From Anagrus nilaparvatae (Eukaryota > Arthropoda > Insecta > Hymenoptera > Mymaridae), in contig JAKSXM010000272.1 in assembly GCA_022575985.1 (NCBI GenBank), forward strand, positions 26,429,501-26,493,500: a DNA stretch of 64,000 nt, in the 5' to 3' direction. Each line of letters opens with the position of its first letter. Position 1 is the stretch's first letter. Shown in pieces: positions 35,161 through 47,200 of this stretch. The notes beneath the pieces were generated by a model that worked only from the letters and a program-made list of their open reading frames with translations, made no database searches and was not told where the DNA came from. A program made the position numbers and the translations under genes.

Positions 35161-35682
35161 TTCCATGAACCAAAAATATATAATAAAAAATAATAAAAAT
35201 AATGTTAAATTGCTTAATGTTAAAATACACTGAAAAAAAAATCCGCTTGAATTTTTCAGAGTGGAGAAAATTAGCAAAACTGAATTTTTTTGGCAACTAA
35301 TTTTGCCTGATAATCGAAAAATTAAGTAACTTTATAAAATAATAGCCAGGCTAATATACAATTTTATTCTACATACATAAAATATAATATATGATACTAA
35401 TAAAGATATAAACTAATTCAATAAAGTTAATGGTCAGTAATCTTATACGTCACAGTTAATTAAAAATTTGATCCTCTTTATTTGCTATCATATAACTTAG
35501 AAAATATTAAAAATGTTATGATTATATGCACGAGTATATTTGCCTTTAGTACTCGCATGCATAAAGATATTTTTATTATAATAAATTATTTCAATATTCT
35601 TATCATAAATAAGGGGATAATTCATTTATTTGTTTATTTATTAATATTAAACAGGCATTTATCAAGAAAGGAATTTGACAAA

Positions 35683-35862
35683 CTAAAGCTCTTTCTAAAT
35701 CAGATTAAAAGTCGATATTAAATCTGGTAATTTTTAAAATTTATATAGTGTAGTTGGGGATTTTTAATGATTAATCTTAAATAACTCTCAACTACACTAT
35801 ATAAATTTCAAAAATTACCAGATTTAATATCCACTTTAATCTGATGTAGAAAAGGCTTTAGC
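35683..35862. repeat. Long hairpin, ~75 bp arms, ~31 base loop
   Basis: The left arm (35683-35757) and right arm (35789-35862) pair with few mismatches; for example TTTATATAGTGTAGTTG at 35740 mirrors CAACTACACTATATAAA at 35789. It overlaps the end of a short open frame that has no domain. Arm length and small loop suit either a foldback MITE or a miRNA-like precursor; the arms are longer than a typical animal pre-miRNA, so I favour a MITE. Confidence 0.75.
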
Positions 35863-36639
35863 AGATGGTTATTAATAATTGTTGACTTAAAAACAACTTG
35901 TTTTTTGATATAACAAAAAATTACATTTTATTCAAAAACTGTATTCAATAAAAAGATGCATCATAAAATATTGTATTTAGTTTCTCATTTAACTCCTGAA
36001 TGATTAATTAATTACGTAATTTTTTAAAATAATACAGTAAAAAGCTTCACAGATTTTAAATACAATTTAACTGAAATTCTCAGGAAATTTTACTATTGTA
36101 AAATTTTGAATATAAAAGAATCAAGTATGACAAATTAAATTTATTATATTTCATCATGTTTTATTTCGCAGGTTTTAAATATTAATGACAAAAAAAATTT
36201 TTTATTCTTTAAATCTTCTGCATCGAAAGTTTTATGCTTTAGATCCATATAAAGTTAGCTATTTTTATTCTTTAATAGTAAACTTCAACGTCTTGTTTGA
36301 TAATCCTACCACTAATCCAGTAATAAAAAGACTTTAAATTATTCTCTTAAAATCCATCATGAGATATAAATTAGCTTTAACAGTTTTTTTAAACAGACTT
36401 TAATCATTTTTATGCTCTAATATTAAGATTTTTATTGTTGTATAATTTTAGTATAACATATGGGATTATTTAATTTAATGTCACTTATATCATATTTTAA
36501 TATTGCTCTTAAGGAATCATCTAATATAATCTGCTAGACTTTATTTTTTCGTAATTATTATTAACCTCTTAGGGAATCTTATCTACGATAGATTTTCTTC
36601 TCTTTTTTCTTTCTCAAAATAGTTGTTGCGTACCCTGCC
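35863..36639. other. AT-rich non-coding DNA
   Basis: No gene or repeat recognised. Confidence 0.6.
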
Positions 36640-37330
36640 ACTTTGTAACAACTTTTGACACTTTACAGCGTTTCCAGGAGAACTCACTCTTATGTCCAGA
36701 AGGCTGGGTATCTCTTCAGGTAATGAACATGCCCAAAAAAGGTGGAGCATCTATCTACTATTCTACCAGCCATTCCCATATTTATCGTGCTGCCAGATCC
36801 CTGGTGTAGTTTTCTCAAAATAATTTTTTTTTCAAATAGCTACAAGTTACTTATAACAAAGATTTCACTCTTTTTACCAAGGTTATAGTCTCAAGACTAC
36901 AATTGGGTACCCCATTCTGCGTCTGGGTAGACCGGAATTCGATGGGAACGTACTCTTCGTACATGTTTGTTCTGTTGCACTCGAAGAACACCTCTTTTAC
37001 GGAGGCTAATGTAAGGCCCCATCCAGCACCAAAAAAATGATATAGTAGTGGTCACTTTCTGTTTAATTATCCACCACGCTCCAGTTAAAAAGCCTTTTAT
37101 ATGTACCTTCTGTGTTAAAGTTTACATCAAGAATTAAGGTGCCTCATCCAGGCCTCTCTTAGTTTGTTTCCTGTGTTTTGAACCACCTGATTATAATTGG
37201 GAGCCATAAGAATTATTAACCTTATCCTGGATGGTTTTCATTTCCCATTCCATGACCATGATATTTAAATTTCCGCAAGAAATACATTGCCAGAGACTTC
37301 GCGGATATTATCCACATTTGCCAACTTTGC
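36640..37330 (-). pseudogene. Decayed LINE endonuclease region
   Basis: This block is richer in G+C than its surroundings and gives protein-like segments only on the minus strand, across several frames and stops. The clearest (about 37010-37075) reads NWSVVDN, a stop, then TESDHYYIIFLV. The W.V.D...SDH.YI.F.V pattern is that of the last strands of the EEP (exonuclease-endonuclease-phosphatase) endonuclease of non-LTR retrotransposons, where the SDH Asp and His are catalytic. Upstream (higher coordinates) an MAPNYNQ-like segment and downstream a basic stretch (RIPVYPDAEWG) fit a continuing polyprotein. The copy is far too damaged to work. Assignment to a clade (R1-like is possible) is only a guess. 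Confidence 0.45.
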
Positions 37331-38129
37331 AATGAGAAAAAAAAACATTAAAAAAGTTATTAAAAAAAATTTTTTTTAAACCTTGTTCAAAGAGAGGTAA
37401 CAATTTATATAAGTCACCAAATGTGAAAAAAAGCTTAAAAGATTTTCCTTCCCTTGTTGGGTGAAGGATGTTCAACGCTGGTATTGTTGGGTTTTACCGT
37501 TCTCTCCCGTCGAAACAATAGCCAAAAATGAAAAATTAAATTAAATGAAATAAGAAAAAAAAATGTTTGAATAAGACTTAAAACATACGTTTTATAAATT
37601 ATAAATTTTGACCTTATTTTTTTCTATTCCCATTTTATAAACGTTAAAATAAAGTAAACATTACAAACATTTAATGCATGAAAAATTTATTTAATTTGTT
37701 TAAAAAATTAAACTTAAAAAATAACGCATGTGAATGAATCTTTTTATTGAAAAGACAATTAATAAAACATTTTTTTGTTAAATAATAAAAAAAAAAACCT
37801 AGATAATTTTTTATTTTTTTATTATAAAGAAAAATAAAAAATACAGTCCTACTAACTTATTGTGCTTTAGGGTTTAAATAAAAAAAAATTCTTGTTTTAA
37901 ATGAAATTTTTTTATTTATTCAATTTATGTAAGTAAGCATTAAAGTAGAAAAAAAGATTTTTTTTTTCTCATTTTATAATGTATTTTTTTACTCTTTATT
38001 TGGATTATTGATAAAAAAAGATATTAATAGAAAATTTTAATATTTTTCTTTTACATAAATTGAATAAAATATTTTAAAAAAATAATTTTATGAATTATTA
38101 ATATGGATATTGTTGTAATAGCCCATAAT
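37331..38129. other. Non-coding DNA
   Basis: The patch 37430-37510 (GATTTTCCTTCCCTTGTTGG onwards) is GC-richer and may be a further piece of the damaged retrotransposon to its left, but nothing is recognisable. The rest is A/T runs. Confidence 0.5.
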
Positions 38130-38270
38130 TTAGTATTTATTTATAAATATATTAATTTATTATTATTGACCAATACTGGTCTTGTGAAAATAAAACAGTT
38201 AGTTTTTTACCATAATAAGATGTTTTTATTAGACGTTTCGTCTATTTATGAATAGGCCTTATAATTAATG
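38130..38270 (-). mobile_element. Possible Penelope-like element 3' end
   Basis: Read on the minus strand: GGCCTATTCATAAATAGACG, then AAACGTCTAATAAAAACATC and a stretch ending near CAGTATTGGTCAATAAT. A GAAACGTC-type word followed by AATAAAA a short way upstream of the end is a feature I associate with Penelope-like 3' sequences in arthropods. The region lies on the same strand and downstream of the Penelope-like coding relic at 40290-41285. It may be that element's 3' end, separated by later insertions including the Helitron at 38923-39685, or an independent copy. Confidence 0.35.
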
Positions 38271-38922
38271 ACTAAAAATATATATGTGGATTATTCTTTA
38301 CATAAAATATACAATAATATAACTAATTAAGATAGAATAACAGTAGACTTGTGACGGGGGCCGTCACTTTGTAAATTATTTTAAGGCAAATCATTATTAT
38401 AAAATATTTTTGAAATATTAAGCATCATTTTTTATCTAAAATTTTGAATAAAGAGAGAAACGAGAGAAAAGAAAGAGTTAGAGAGAGTGAAGAAATGCGT
38501 GCGAGTATGTCCCAGTGCATCGTGGCCAGGAGAGATGCCAACGGGCATTGCCATCTTGTCGTCGGCACAGGCCGCTCGCATTTCATTCACCGTGTCTTAT
38601 TTTAGTATTTATCGTAATGGTGAATAGCTTAATTCAAATAATTTTAATTATTAGTTATCGTGTTAATTAATATTGCCTTATAATGAAAAGTGTGATAACT
38701 TATTGTTATAACGTTTTAAGTATTAAGTTTAGATGCAGTGCGCGCTTTACAGGATGCTGCAATATACATAGTCCGCCATTACGTGACTTTTCTATAAGAA
38801 CGCTATAACACACATCTTGTGAAGAAAATGAATAACTTTTTAATTATTTAACATAATTATTTATGGCTAATAAATTATTAAGTGGTATAATAATTCAGAC
38901 AAATTTTAGGCATATTATCCTA
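38271..38922. other. Non-coding DNA with a GC-richer patch
   Basis: GTGACGGGGGCCGTCAC at about 38351-38367 is a small palindrome. A (GA)-rich stretch at 38450-38495 is followed by a GC-richer, unassigned segment at 38500-38605. No gene is recognised. Confidence 0.5.
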
Positions 38923-39684
38923 TCCTATATATATATAAATCTTTAATTATGTATGTTTGTATGTCCGAACGCGATAAACTAGAAAACAATAAAAGCTACA
39001 GACATCCGGTTTACGGCAAAAGACGGCAAAAATTACGGGTTGTAACATAGGCTAGGTTTTATTTTGATTGATAACGACAAAAAATTTTTATGTTGAAAAG
39101 ACAAGACAAGAATTTCCAAGAAAAAAATTTGTATCAAATTTTCAAAAAAAACCAAAAAAACTGAAAATCAAGGAAAAATTTTTTTATCAAAAAGAATTTC
39201 ATTCGATTCGGGCATATTTTTTAGGTATCCACCTAAATTTTCAAGGTAATCGGTTCGACCTGTCAAAAGATACAATCATTTTTCGAAAATTAAAAATGTT
39301 TAGGACTAATATTATATATATTTGTAATTCTTACCGGTTACTTATTTAGTAGCTGAATAGAGTAACTAAAAGAAACCTTGTACAGGTATTATCCGGGAGA
39401 ATACTAGAATTGGTAGTTGAGGGAAGCAACTGCCACTTGCGGATCCTAGGGAAGGGTACTCAAGCTTTGTATCGCTGATCACTAATTATCCGCCTGAGTT
39501 CCAACATCCGTAATTTTTAAGATTTAGTAAATTTTAGATAATAATTAGGGTAAAAAAGGTTGTTATACAAACTATTGAGTAACCTAAAACAATATATTTT
39601 TGGAAAAATCAAGTTGCAGGGGTCCAGGGAGGCGCAGCCCCCTCGGCGGTTGCCGAGGTGAGCGAAGCGAGCCGGAGGCAGCTA

Positions 39685-39685
<1 letters not shown>
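38923..39685 (+). mobile_element. Non-autonomous Helitron with clean termini
   Basis: The 5' end reads TCCTATATATATATAAATC, preceded by A (an equally possible start is TC at 38918). The 3' end reads GAGGCAGCTAG, followed by T. TC at the 5' end, CTRR (here CTAG) at the 3' end and insertion between A and T are the defining Helitron features. A 7 bp GC stem (CCTCGGCGGTTGCCGAGG, 39641-39658) lies about 24 bases before the 3' end and is a plausible termination hairpin. The early ATGTTTGTATGTCCGAACGC segment is like that of other animal Helitron-related repeats. The interior frame (39068-39349) has no Rep or helicase motif, so the copy depends on proteins made elsewhere. Confidence 0.75.

Positions 39686-39725
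<40 letters not shown>
39686..39725. repeat. (TA)n microsatellite
   Basis: About 40 bases of TA dinucleotides directly after the Helitron 3' end, consistent with insertion into or next to a TA tract. Confidence 0.9.
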
Positions 39726-39729
<4 letters not shown>

Positions 39730-40289
39730 TGAACAGTGAAATGTGTTAATTATCAGTGACCATAAAAACATAATATTAATTGGTAAAATTACATATTTAA
39801 TTATTACATCTTGGAGTCTATTTTGTGTATAATTCCAAGAATCTGGCAATAAGAAGGAGGGGTAGACGAAGCCGGCATCACCATCATCATGAACACCAAG
39901 TGCGCGTATCTTCTCTCACTCTCTATCTCTCTCAAAAAGTATATAAGTATTCGTATCTGTAAGTCTTTATGTAATTATCTTATGATTTTTTTTATGATTA
40001 ATATTTGGTGTTTTGAGGCAATTTTCGTATATGTAAATATCGTGGAAAGACGACCCGAGTTGTCTCATGTTGATTATATACGGGCAAATAAATGGATGAA
40101 TACTATTAAATACGGGTTTCTTTAGTTAATTTAATTTTGATCTTTTTGGCAATTTTTATATTAATAAATTGCCTGGAGCTCAATATTATTACAGCAAATC
40201 TTGTAAATATTTAATTTTTGATTATTAATAAATTTTATTATTTCTGTTATATTTTGTTAAATAAAATTTATAGTAATTATTTCTGGAAA
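39726..40289. other. Non-coding DNA
   Basis: A (CT/TC)-rich stretch lies near 39912-39935. The open frame 39889-40125 is not recognisable. This stretch may be 3' sequence of the Penelope-like relic that follows. Confidence 0.45.
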
Positions 40290-41285
40290 CCCCGACTATC
40301 ACAGACTTTCCAAAACTTTGCGCTTACTTCACACAGCTTCTTCATTAACTACTTGTGGTTTAAAAAAATTAAAAGTATGACCATTTAAGTTATAATGGAT
40401 TACAGTTACTGAAGTTTTATCTCTCATGTATTCTTCAAGTCTCATGTAAGATTTTTTAGATTAACCTATATACATGTTTTTGCTATCATTACAAGTTAAC
40501 TTGTATATGATCCCTGTTTTGTTTTGTATAATATCAATCTTGCCTGTTCTGATGATTTTTGTCATATCCTTGTTTAGTTGTGGAATAACTTGAAACGTGT
40601 TGCCATCAATAATTTTTTTGGTCTTCTGATATAATCCAAATCTGTATGGGACTTTAATGAATATTTTATTCCTGTAATTATCATTTATTGGAATATTGTT
40701 CCTTTTAATGTTATGATTACAGTTTTTTAATAAGTTTCACCTTTTACTAGTATCTTTGTTGATAAAATGTATAGGATATTTATTGGCAATTAATATTTCC
40801 TTCACAATTTTGATATCATTAATGTGGTAAATTTTATTAAATAAAATTAAACTTCAATCAACAAGATTATATTCCATAGCAAATATTTGATATTGTAGAA
40901 AAAATGCTTTTATGATACCAATTAGTTGTGATGCTGTAATTAATATTTTTTATCAAAGTAATTTTGAGGAAGTTTAGACTGTGGTTTTTCTCAGCGAACA
41001 AAGATGATATAGCAGAATCCATTGGTGTGCCTATATGTTGTCTATATATAACATAATTAAAAGTACAATAATTGTTGTTATATAAATACTTGATTGCATC
41101 AACTATTTTATTGTAAGAAAAGTTACAATGTTGACGAATCTTCTATCTCAGCTCTTTATAACTAATTCGAGTGATATATTAGTGAATAGAGAACTAACGT
41201 CAAACGACAGTAATTTGTGGTCATGTGGTATGAATGTGCCTCTGATTTTATTGCCTAAGTCGAAACTGTTTTTATATATAATTTT
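40290..41285 (-). pseudogene. Penelope-like element: RT and GIY-YIG relic
   Basis: Translation of the minus strand, with many stops and frame changes, gives in order the parts of a Penelope-like polyprotein. Near 41270-41150: NSFDLGNKI, then KLLSFDVSSLFTNISLELV, which carries the first catalytic Asp of the reverse transcriptase (SFDV.SLFTNIP in the family). Near 41050-41000: YRQHIGTPMDSAISSLFAE, the family's YRQ.IGTPMGSP block. Near 40910: ITTNWYHKSIFS, then segments up to KYPIHFINKDTSKR. Near 40680-40480: VPYRFGLYQK... and TGIIYKLTCNDSKNMYI, the start of the GIY-YIG endonuclease that nicks the target. Then about 40390: VTVIHYNLNGHTFNF. Several stops lie inside (for example after LELVIKS), so this is dead. 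It runs roughly from the middle of the RT to past the GIY-YIG; the N-terminus is lost near 41290-41600. Confidence 0.85.
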
Positions 41286-44200
41286 GGTTTGTTGATGCAT
41301 GGATATAAATGATAGTGTAATGCTTTAGCTATCAGGGAAATTGAGAAACTTATCTTAATAAGTACAAAGTTTACATGGATATTAAATATGAAATGTAAAA
41401 AGAGAATGTAAAGATTTAAATTGTTATAAAATTTCTTCGATCATGTTTTTTCTTATAGTCTATTTTTGTAATGAGAATATTTGAATCGATCACATAGATA
41501 TAGTAAACCGAGTTGTATAATAAATACTTTGCTTTAAATCCTCATTTTGCTCAAACTGTAATAAAATTAACTTTTCTAAAAAATTACTATTGACATTAAT
41601 TTTAAATAAAAATAAAATATGCTAATATTTTAAAATCCTATTTAAGTAATTCATAATATTTTTTAAAAAAATATTAAACATACACATATGCTTTAACATA
41701 AATACAAAACTTTTCTTACTTTATATGTACAAATATACGTTAAGTTAAGCATAAAATTATATATGCATATGAGCTTGTTGGATAGCATTTTTTAAAATCT
41801 TTTATACAGAATACTAATGAATTCAGGTGGTGCTAAGGAGCTAAAATTTCGTTTAGAAGAATATTTTACATTATACAATATTATTAAATATTAATTAAAA
41901 TTAAACAGTACCAAAAATTTACAATTTTTCAAAAAATTACGAGGAAAGCTCATATATAATAATAATTCTCTTCATTGAAAGCTTCTAGTATTTTCTTTTT
42001 TAACTTTAAAGATACTTCCACGTACACATATTTTAAAGGTATGTATATATATAATCTTCAAAGTATTCTAGTTTATATGTGTATGTATTTTCGATACATT
42101 TCTTCACAAAGTATGTACATATTTAAGTATGCGTAATACTATAAGTTCATAAAATAATGTCTGCGCAACTCTCTTCTAATTTACAACTTTTCTGTTATCT
42201 CGGTTTTAACTATAGATAAAATATTTTTTTTTAGCTTAAACACACACACATACACGTATGCTTGAATTTTACATAAAATAAATGCTTATATGGCCAAATG
42301 TACGTAATATATTAGCTTGGCAATCATTTCAAAAAATAGGACACGATTATTTAAAAAAATAAGATTCTCGAAGTTGCAGATAATTCAATCACTATAAAGC
42401 ATTGTCAACAACCAAATTAAAATAAAATTTTTTTAAATGGAACCCAAATAAGTCTCATAAGAAATGATTTTCTTGGTGTCAAAACCTAGGAGTTATCAAA
42501 TGAGCTATAATTTTAGGTATCTTATTTTTTTAGGTAAATAACACCTCATTTCATCCAATAATTGATTATCCAAATAACTTTTTAATATAACTGCTTATCT
42601 AATATACACATCAATTATATAAACCTCACTTTAAAATTTTATCTTTATTTCAATTTTTATCATATCACCCTTTTATTTTAATAATAAAATACGAGTAAAA
42701 TTTAATGATGATCTAAAAAAAAAGAAACAATTAAAAGTGAAAAAAAAAACGTATAACATAAATTATGGTTGAGTTGATTTATAAATTAATCAAGGTATTC
42801 TTTTAAAACGATGTTCATTACAAAAACCTCGTTTAAAAAAAAAAAAAAAATGGGGTTTGAAATAAAAAAAGCTTTATTGAGAAAACAAAAGCACCGAGCA
42901 TTATAATTTCTGTCTCATGAACTTGTATATTTAAAACCAAGAGAATAATAATATCTTTTTCTAGTATTCTAACTAGCAAATAAGTAATTTTCATCTCTCT
43001 TTCTCTTTTTGATAAAGATAGAAACAGAGATTTTTGCTACGCATTATAAACTCTTATACTTTTTTTTTTTTTTTTTTTGAAAGAAGAGATAGAATTTTAT
43101 ACTTGCTTCTCAACTTAATTCTCATTTAGCCCATAGAGAATTATATGCTTTTTTTTATTTTCTCATCTTCACACTAAAAAAAAAATACTTTTTTTTTTAT
43201 TTTTATCACACTTATATTTACTTATACAGTATGCATTCGCTTATACAAAATGTGCATAATTATATGCTGTATGTTCATATATAACTTGGTTTTTTTTTGA
43301 TTTTTTTTTCTTTATCTTAAAGTTATATTTATTTTTTTTTATCTAACAATGTTATTTTTTTTTTTTTTGCGTAATTTTCATTGTTTCTGTTCTTAAAATG
43401 AACGTTACATTTAATCGATGTACTGCAGAGACTATGAATTTTTTTTTTACCTAAAAAATAAACATTAAATTTTTTTTCACCACAGTTTATTTTTTTTTAT
43501 TAAAATATTGTAATAGTTTTGTTTAATTAATTGTCAGCTTTACATTAAGTTGAATTATTGTACCTTAAATTAAATTTTTCGAGATATTTAATAAAATAAA
43601 TTAGGGTTTAAAAAATTAATTAAAAAGATGCTTTTATTTTTTTTTGTGTTAATAATAATAAGAAATTTTAATGTATATGGGGCATTCTGAGTAATCAAAC
43701 AAATTTTATTTTTTTAATACGTCAGTATGTGTTCAATCAGCGATAACTGATTTACTTACCACGTCGCTTCAGTACTGACAAAACTTTTTGCTGAATGGGC
43801 ACTTATATTTAATGTTATGCTCATTGCTTGTTCTCAAAATGCATAAATCGTAAAATTCTTAATTAATTTCTTCAGAAACTAAAATACTTTATGACACCAA
43901 AGTTTCAAAATATCAACTACTACTCTGAAAACTAAAAATAAGACTATGGAATCCTCCATATACATATTGTATTTAAAAAAAATGAGAACATTAAAAGTAA
44001 TTACCATCCAATTACATGTCAGAATATAATAAAATATACTTACCTTAATATACACATAAAATTTTAACCAACTTCTAGCTCATCAGTACCAAAAAAAAAA
44101 AAAATAATAATAATAAAAAAAATAATAAAAGCGTGTAGCTTTTTTGATGATAATTATGCAAAAGAAAGTGTTAATTGCACATTATTATTTTTTTTGTTCC

Positions 44201-47200
44201 TTATATGTATAAAATAAAATATATATTGTAATTATGTAAAAAAAGGTTTAAAAAAAAAAAGAAATAATAATTTTTTTGTCACAAAAGAGAAATATAATGA
44301 GGCACATTAAATTTTAATAAATTAATTTTAATTATTAAATTTTAAAAAATTCTTTTATTATGATTATTATTGCTGTGACACTAAAAATAAATTTATATGA
44401 TACAATAAAAGATTATATAAGACTTATGGAAGATAAAGTTTTCAAAGATATAAAGGCATTGACAAAATATACATGCTTGTGGTTTAAAGCTTTTTCATAT
44501 TGGTAATTTCTTTGTCTTGTTAATGTATTGAATGTATATGATCGATTCTTTACAAAAATGTTATTTTTGTTAAATTTTCTTTTGATATTATATGAAAATT
44601 TTGGCAAAAACTAATTTGTTTATATATGTTCCAATTTTTTTTACTGCAAAAAACTACAAAATTAGGCTGCAAAAGCTGATTTTTGGCCTTAAAGAGTTAA
44701 CAGAAATAGACGAAGAAGTACGATAGGAACCAAACAGTTATATTAAGACAAAAACCTTTTTTAGTTAATTTTTTAGTGCAGTTTCTTGAAGTCATATTTT
44801 AAAAATTTCTATAGACAAAAATATTGTCAGTTTTCGGGCATACAGTTTTTAAAAATATTCGCAAATCCTTGTTTACATTCAAACTACAAATATTGAAGTA
44901 CCACAAATTATAAACTGCATTTTTGTTTTTCAATATCCTACGTATAAACTTCAGATTAAATTTTGAACTTAAGTACAGGACTTATTGTAAAATAATCGGT
45001 CATATATACACATGGTCATTGGAAATTTCTCATAAAGGTTAATATATATTGCTGTTTATAACATTTACAAGAATCTATAGTATCCTTTATGTATACACGT
45101 TTCCTTTTATCGATAATATTGATGTATATATATTTCTTAAATAGATAAAGTTGACCCAAAAGCTTAGAACCGTAATGTAACCTAGATATAAGATAACAAC
45201 TATCTGTAATATATATATATATATATATAGAAATATACAATGTTATATTTACAAACTATATATAGGATATATATATATAATCATGCATTGCAGCAATTTA
45301 ACTCAAATAAGTCCTTGATTCTGTCTCATAAAGTGAATTATGTTTTCTCATATATAGTTTAATATTTCTTCCTTTATTCAAGAACTTTTCCTAATATTAC
45401 ATTCTTTATTTATTAAAGTTATTCCTTTAATGAAAAATCTTTGGTCCGTAAAATTCTTAAAAATTTCAAAAATATTAAAAAATTTAATTTAATTCAGTAA
45501 GTTAAATCAATATTTTATTTAAATAATAATTATTTAATCAGATTTTAAATATTATTTTTTTAAAAATCCATAATTAATTAAATAGCATTAAATAAATATA
45601 TCTTAAATAATATAAGTGATAGTTAAATAAAATGATAGTTAAAAAAAAATTTTTTAACTTTTAATTGCAGGTTTATTCTATAAGATCAAAATTAACCAAA
45701 ATTAAACAAGATCCCTAAAATTATAATGCATTAATCATTTTTAGGAATTTGTTGTTACCCGAAGTATTGAATACCTGACCTAAAAATTCAGTTTTTTATG
45801 TTTTTCAGATTTTTAGCCAGGAAAATTTTCGATAATTTTACTATGGAAAATGCTCTGAAAATATCGCCATCTCCCAAATTGTCTCCTCCAAAAATGATTT
45901 GAAACAGAGAAAATAATTTTTTTTTTCTAAATTTTTTAAAAAGAATCTGCTTGCCACAAACGAAATTTTTTTTCAGTGTAGATATGAATAAATTAAAATT
46001 TTATAAAATATTAAAAATCTTAATTACAATCAATGGATTAGCAGTCCAAAAATGTCAAATTTACTTAATTAGTTTATACATTTATTATATATGTAAATAA
46101 AAGTTAATTACGACTTGTGTAATTTACAAAAATTTAACAAATACTCAAGAGATTAAATAAATTTTATAATACCGTTGGCTACATTTACATTTTAATTTTT
46201 ACTTTAAACTTCTTTTTTAAATTTTTTACTGGTCTAATTGAATTATGCATTTTTTTCATTTATTCAAATATCAAAAATTTTTTTACCTGATTTAAAAAAA
46301 AAATTTAGTTCACATTGGTATAGTACATAGACTTTTTGCTCTTCTCTGATGCGAAGTATCAAATTCTTACTCTATTACGAGCACTATTATTAAATTTGTT
46401 TAGTGGAGGCTTCGTCGGACCCTAACCACTACTTCTGAGTTGTCCTCAAAGGGCTCTGTCTCTTTTAACCATATTGGAAATGCATTAAAGCAGTAAATTA
46501 TTAGATTTTTTTTATTAGCCTTCTTTGAAATTTCTTTTTAGGTGTTGTAGGTAATTTCTACAAATTTTTTCGTTGGTTTTAGGCCATTTAACGTTTCTGT
46601 GAATGATATAAACTTTATTTCTGGACTTTTTTAATTCTTAAAAGAATGGACTTTTGATACTGTGGTATTACTTTATAGTATTAAAAGTATTGAAACAAAA
46701 AATTAATATTTTATTCAACGCAACGAATATAACATGTTTAACATAAAAAACAGCATTTTAAAAAGTATGGTTAGAAAAAAGAAAAAAAAGTCAAGTGTTT
46801 CTATGTAAAAAAAGTAAATGCTATATATATATATAATTTCTACATTATTTCATAGTGCCAACAATTAACATAGGAAAACTTGAGACTTGCTGACAGGTAG
46901 AGATTTTCAATTCTTAAGAGCTTTTAAGACTTTGCTGACAAAATACTTTATTTTTTTATTTTATAGAAGAAAAAAAATGTTATAAAGCTTTTATTAGAGG
47001 TAATTGAAATATTTATTAAGTGTATGTATATAACATTATGTAATAAATGTATGTCGACGATAATAAAAAAAATCGATATAGGATTTTTGTATAAAAAAAA
47101 TTTTTTTTTTTATGTGTGTATGTTTTATGTTTCATTTTATTTAAGATTCACAAGAATGATTGACTTAACGAGGACAAATAAACGAAAAGGAGAAATAATT

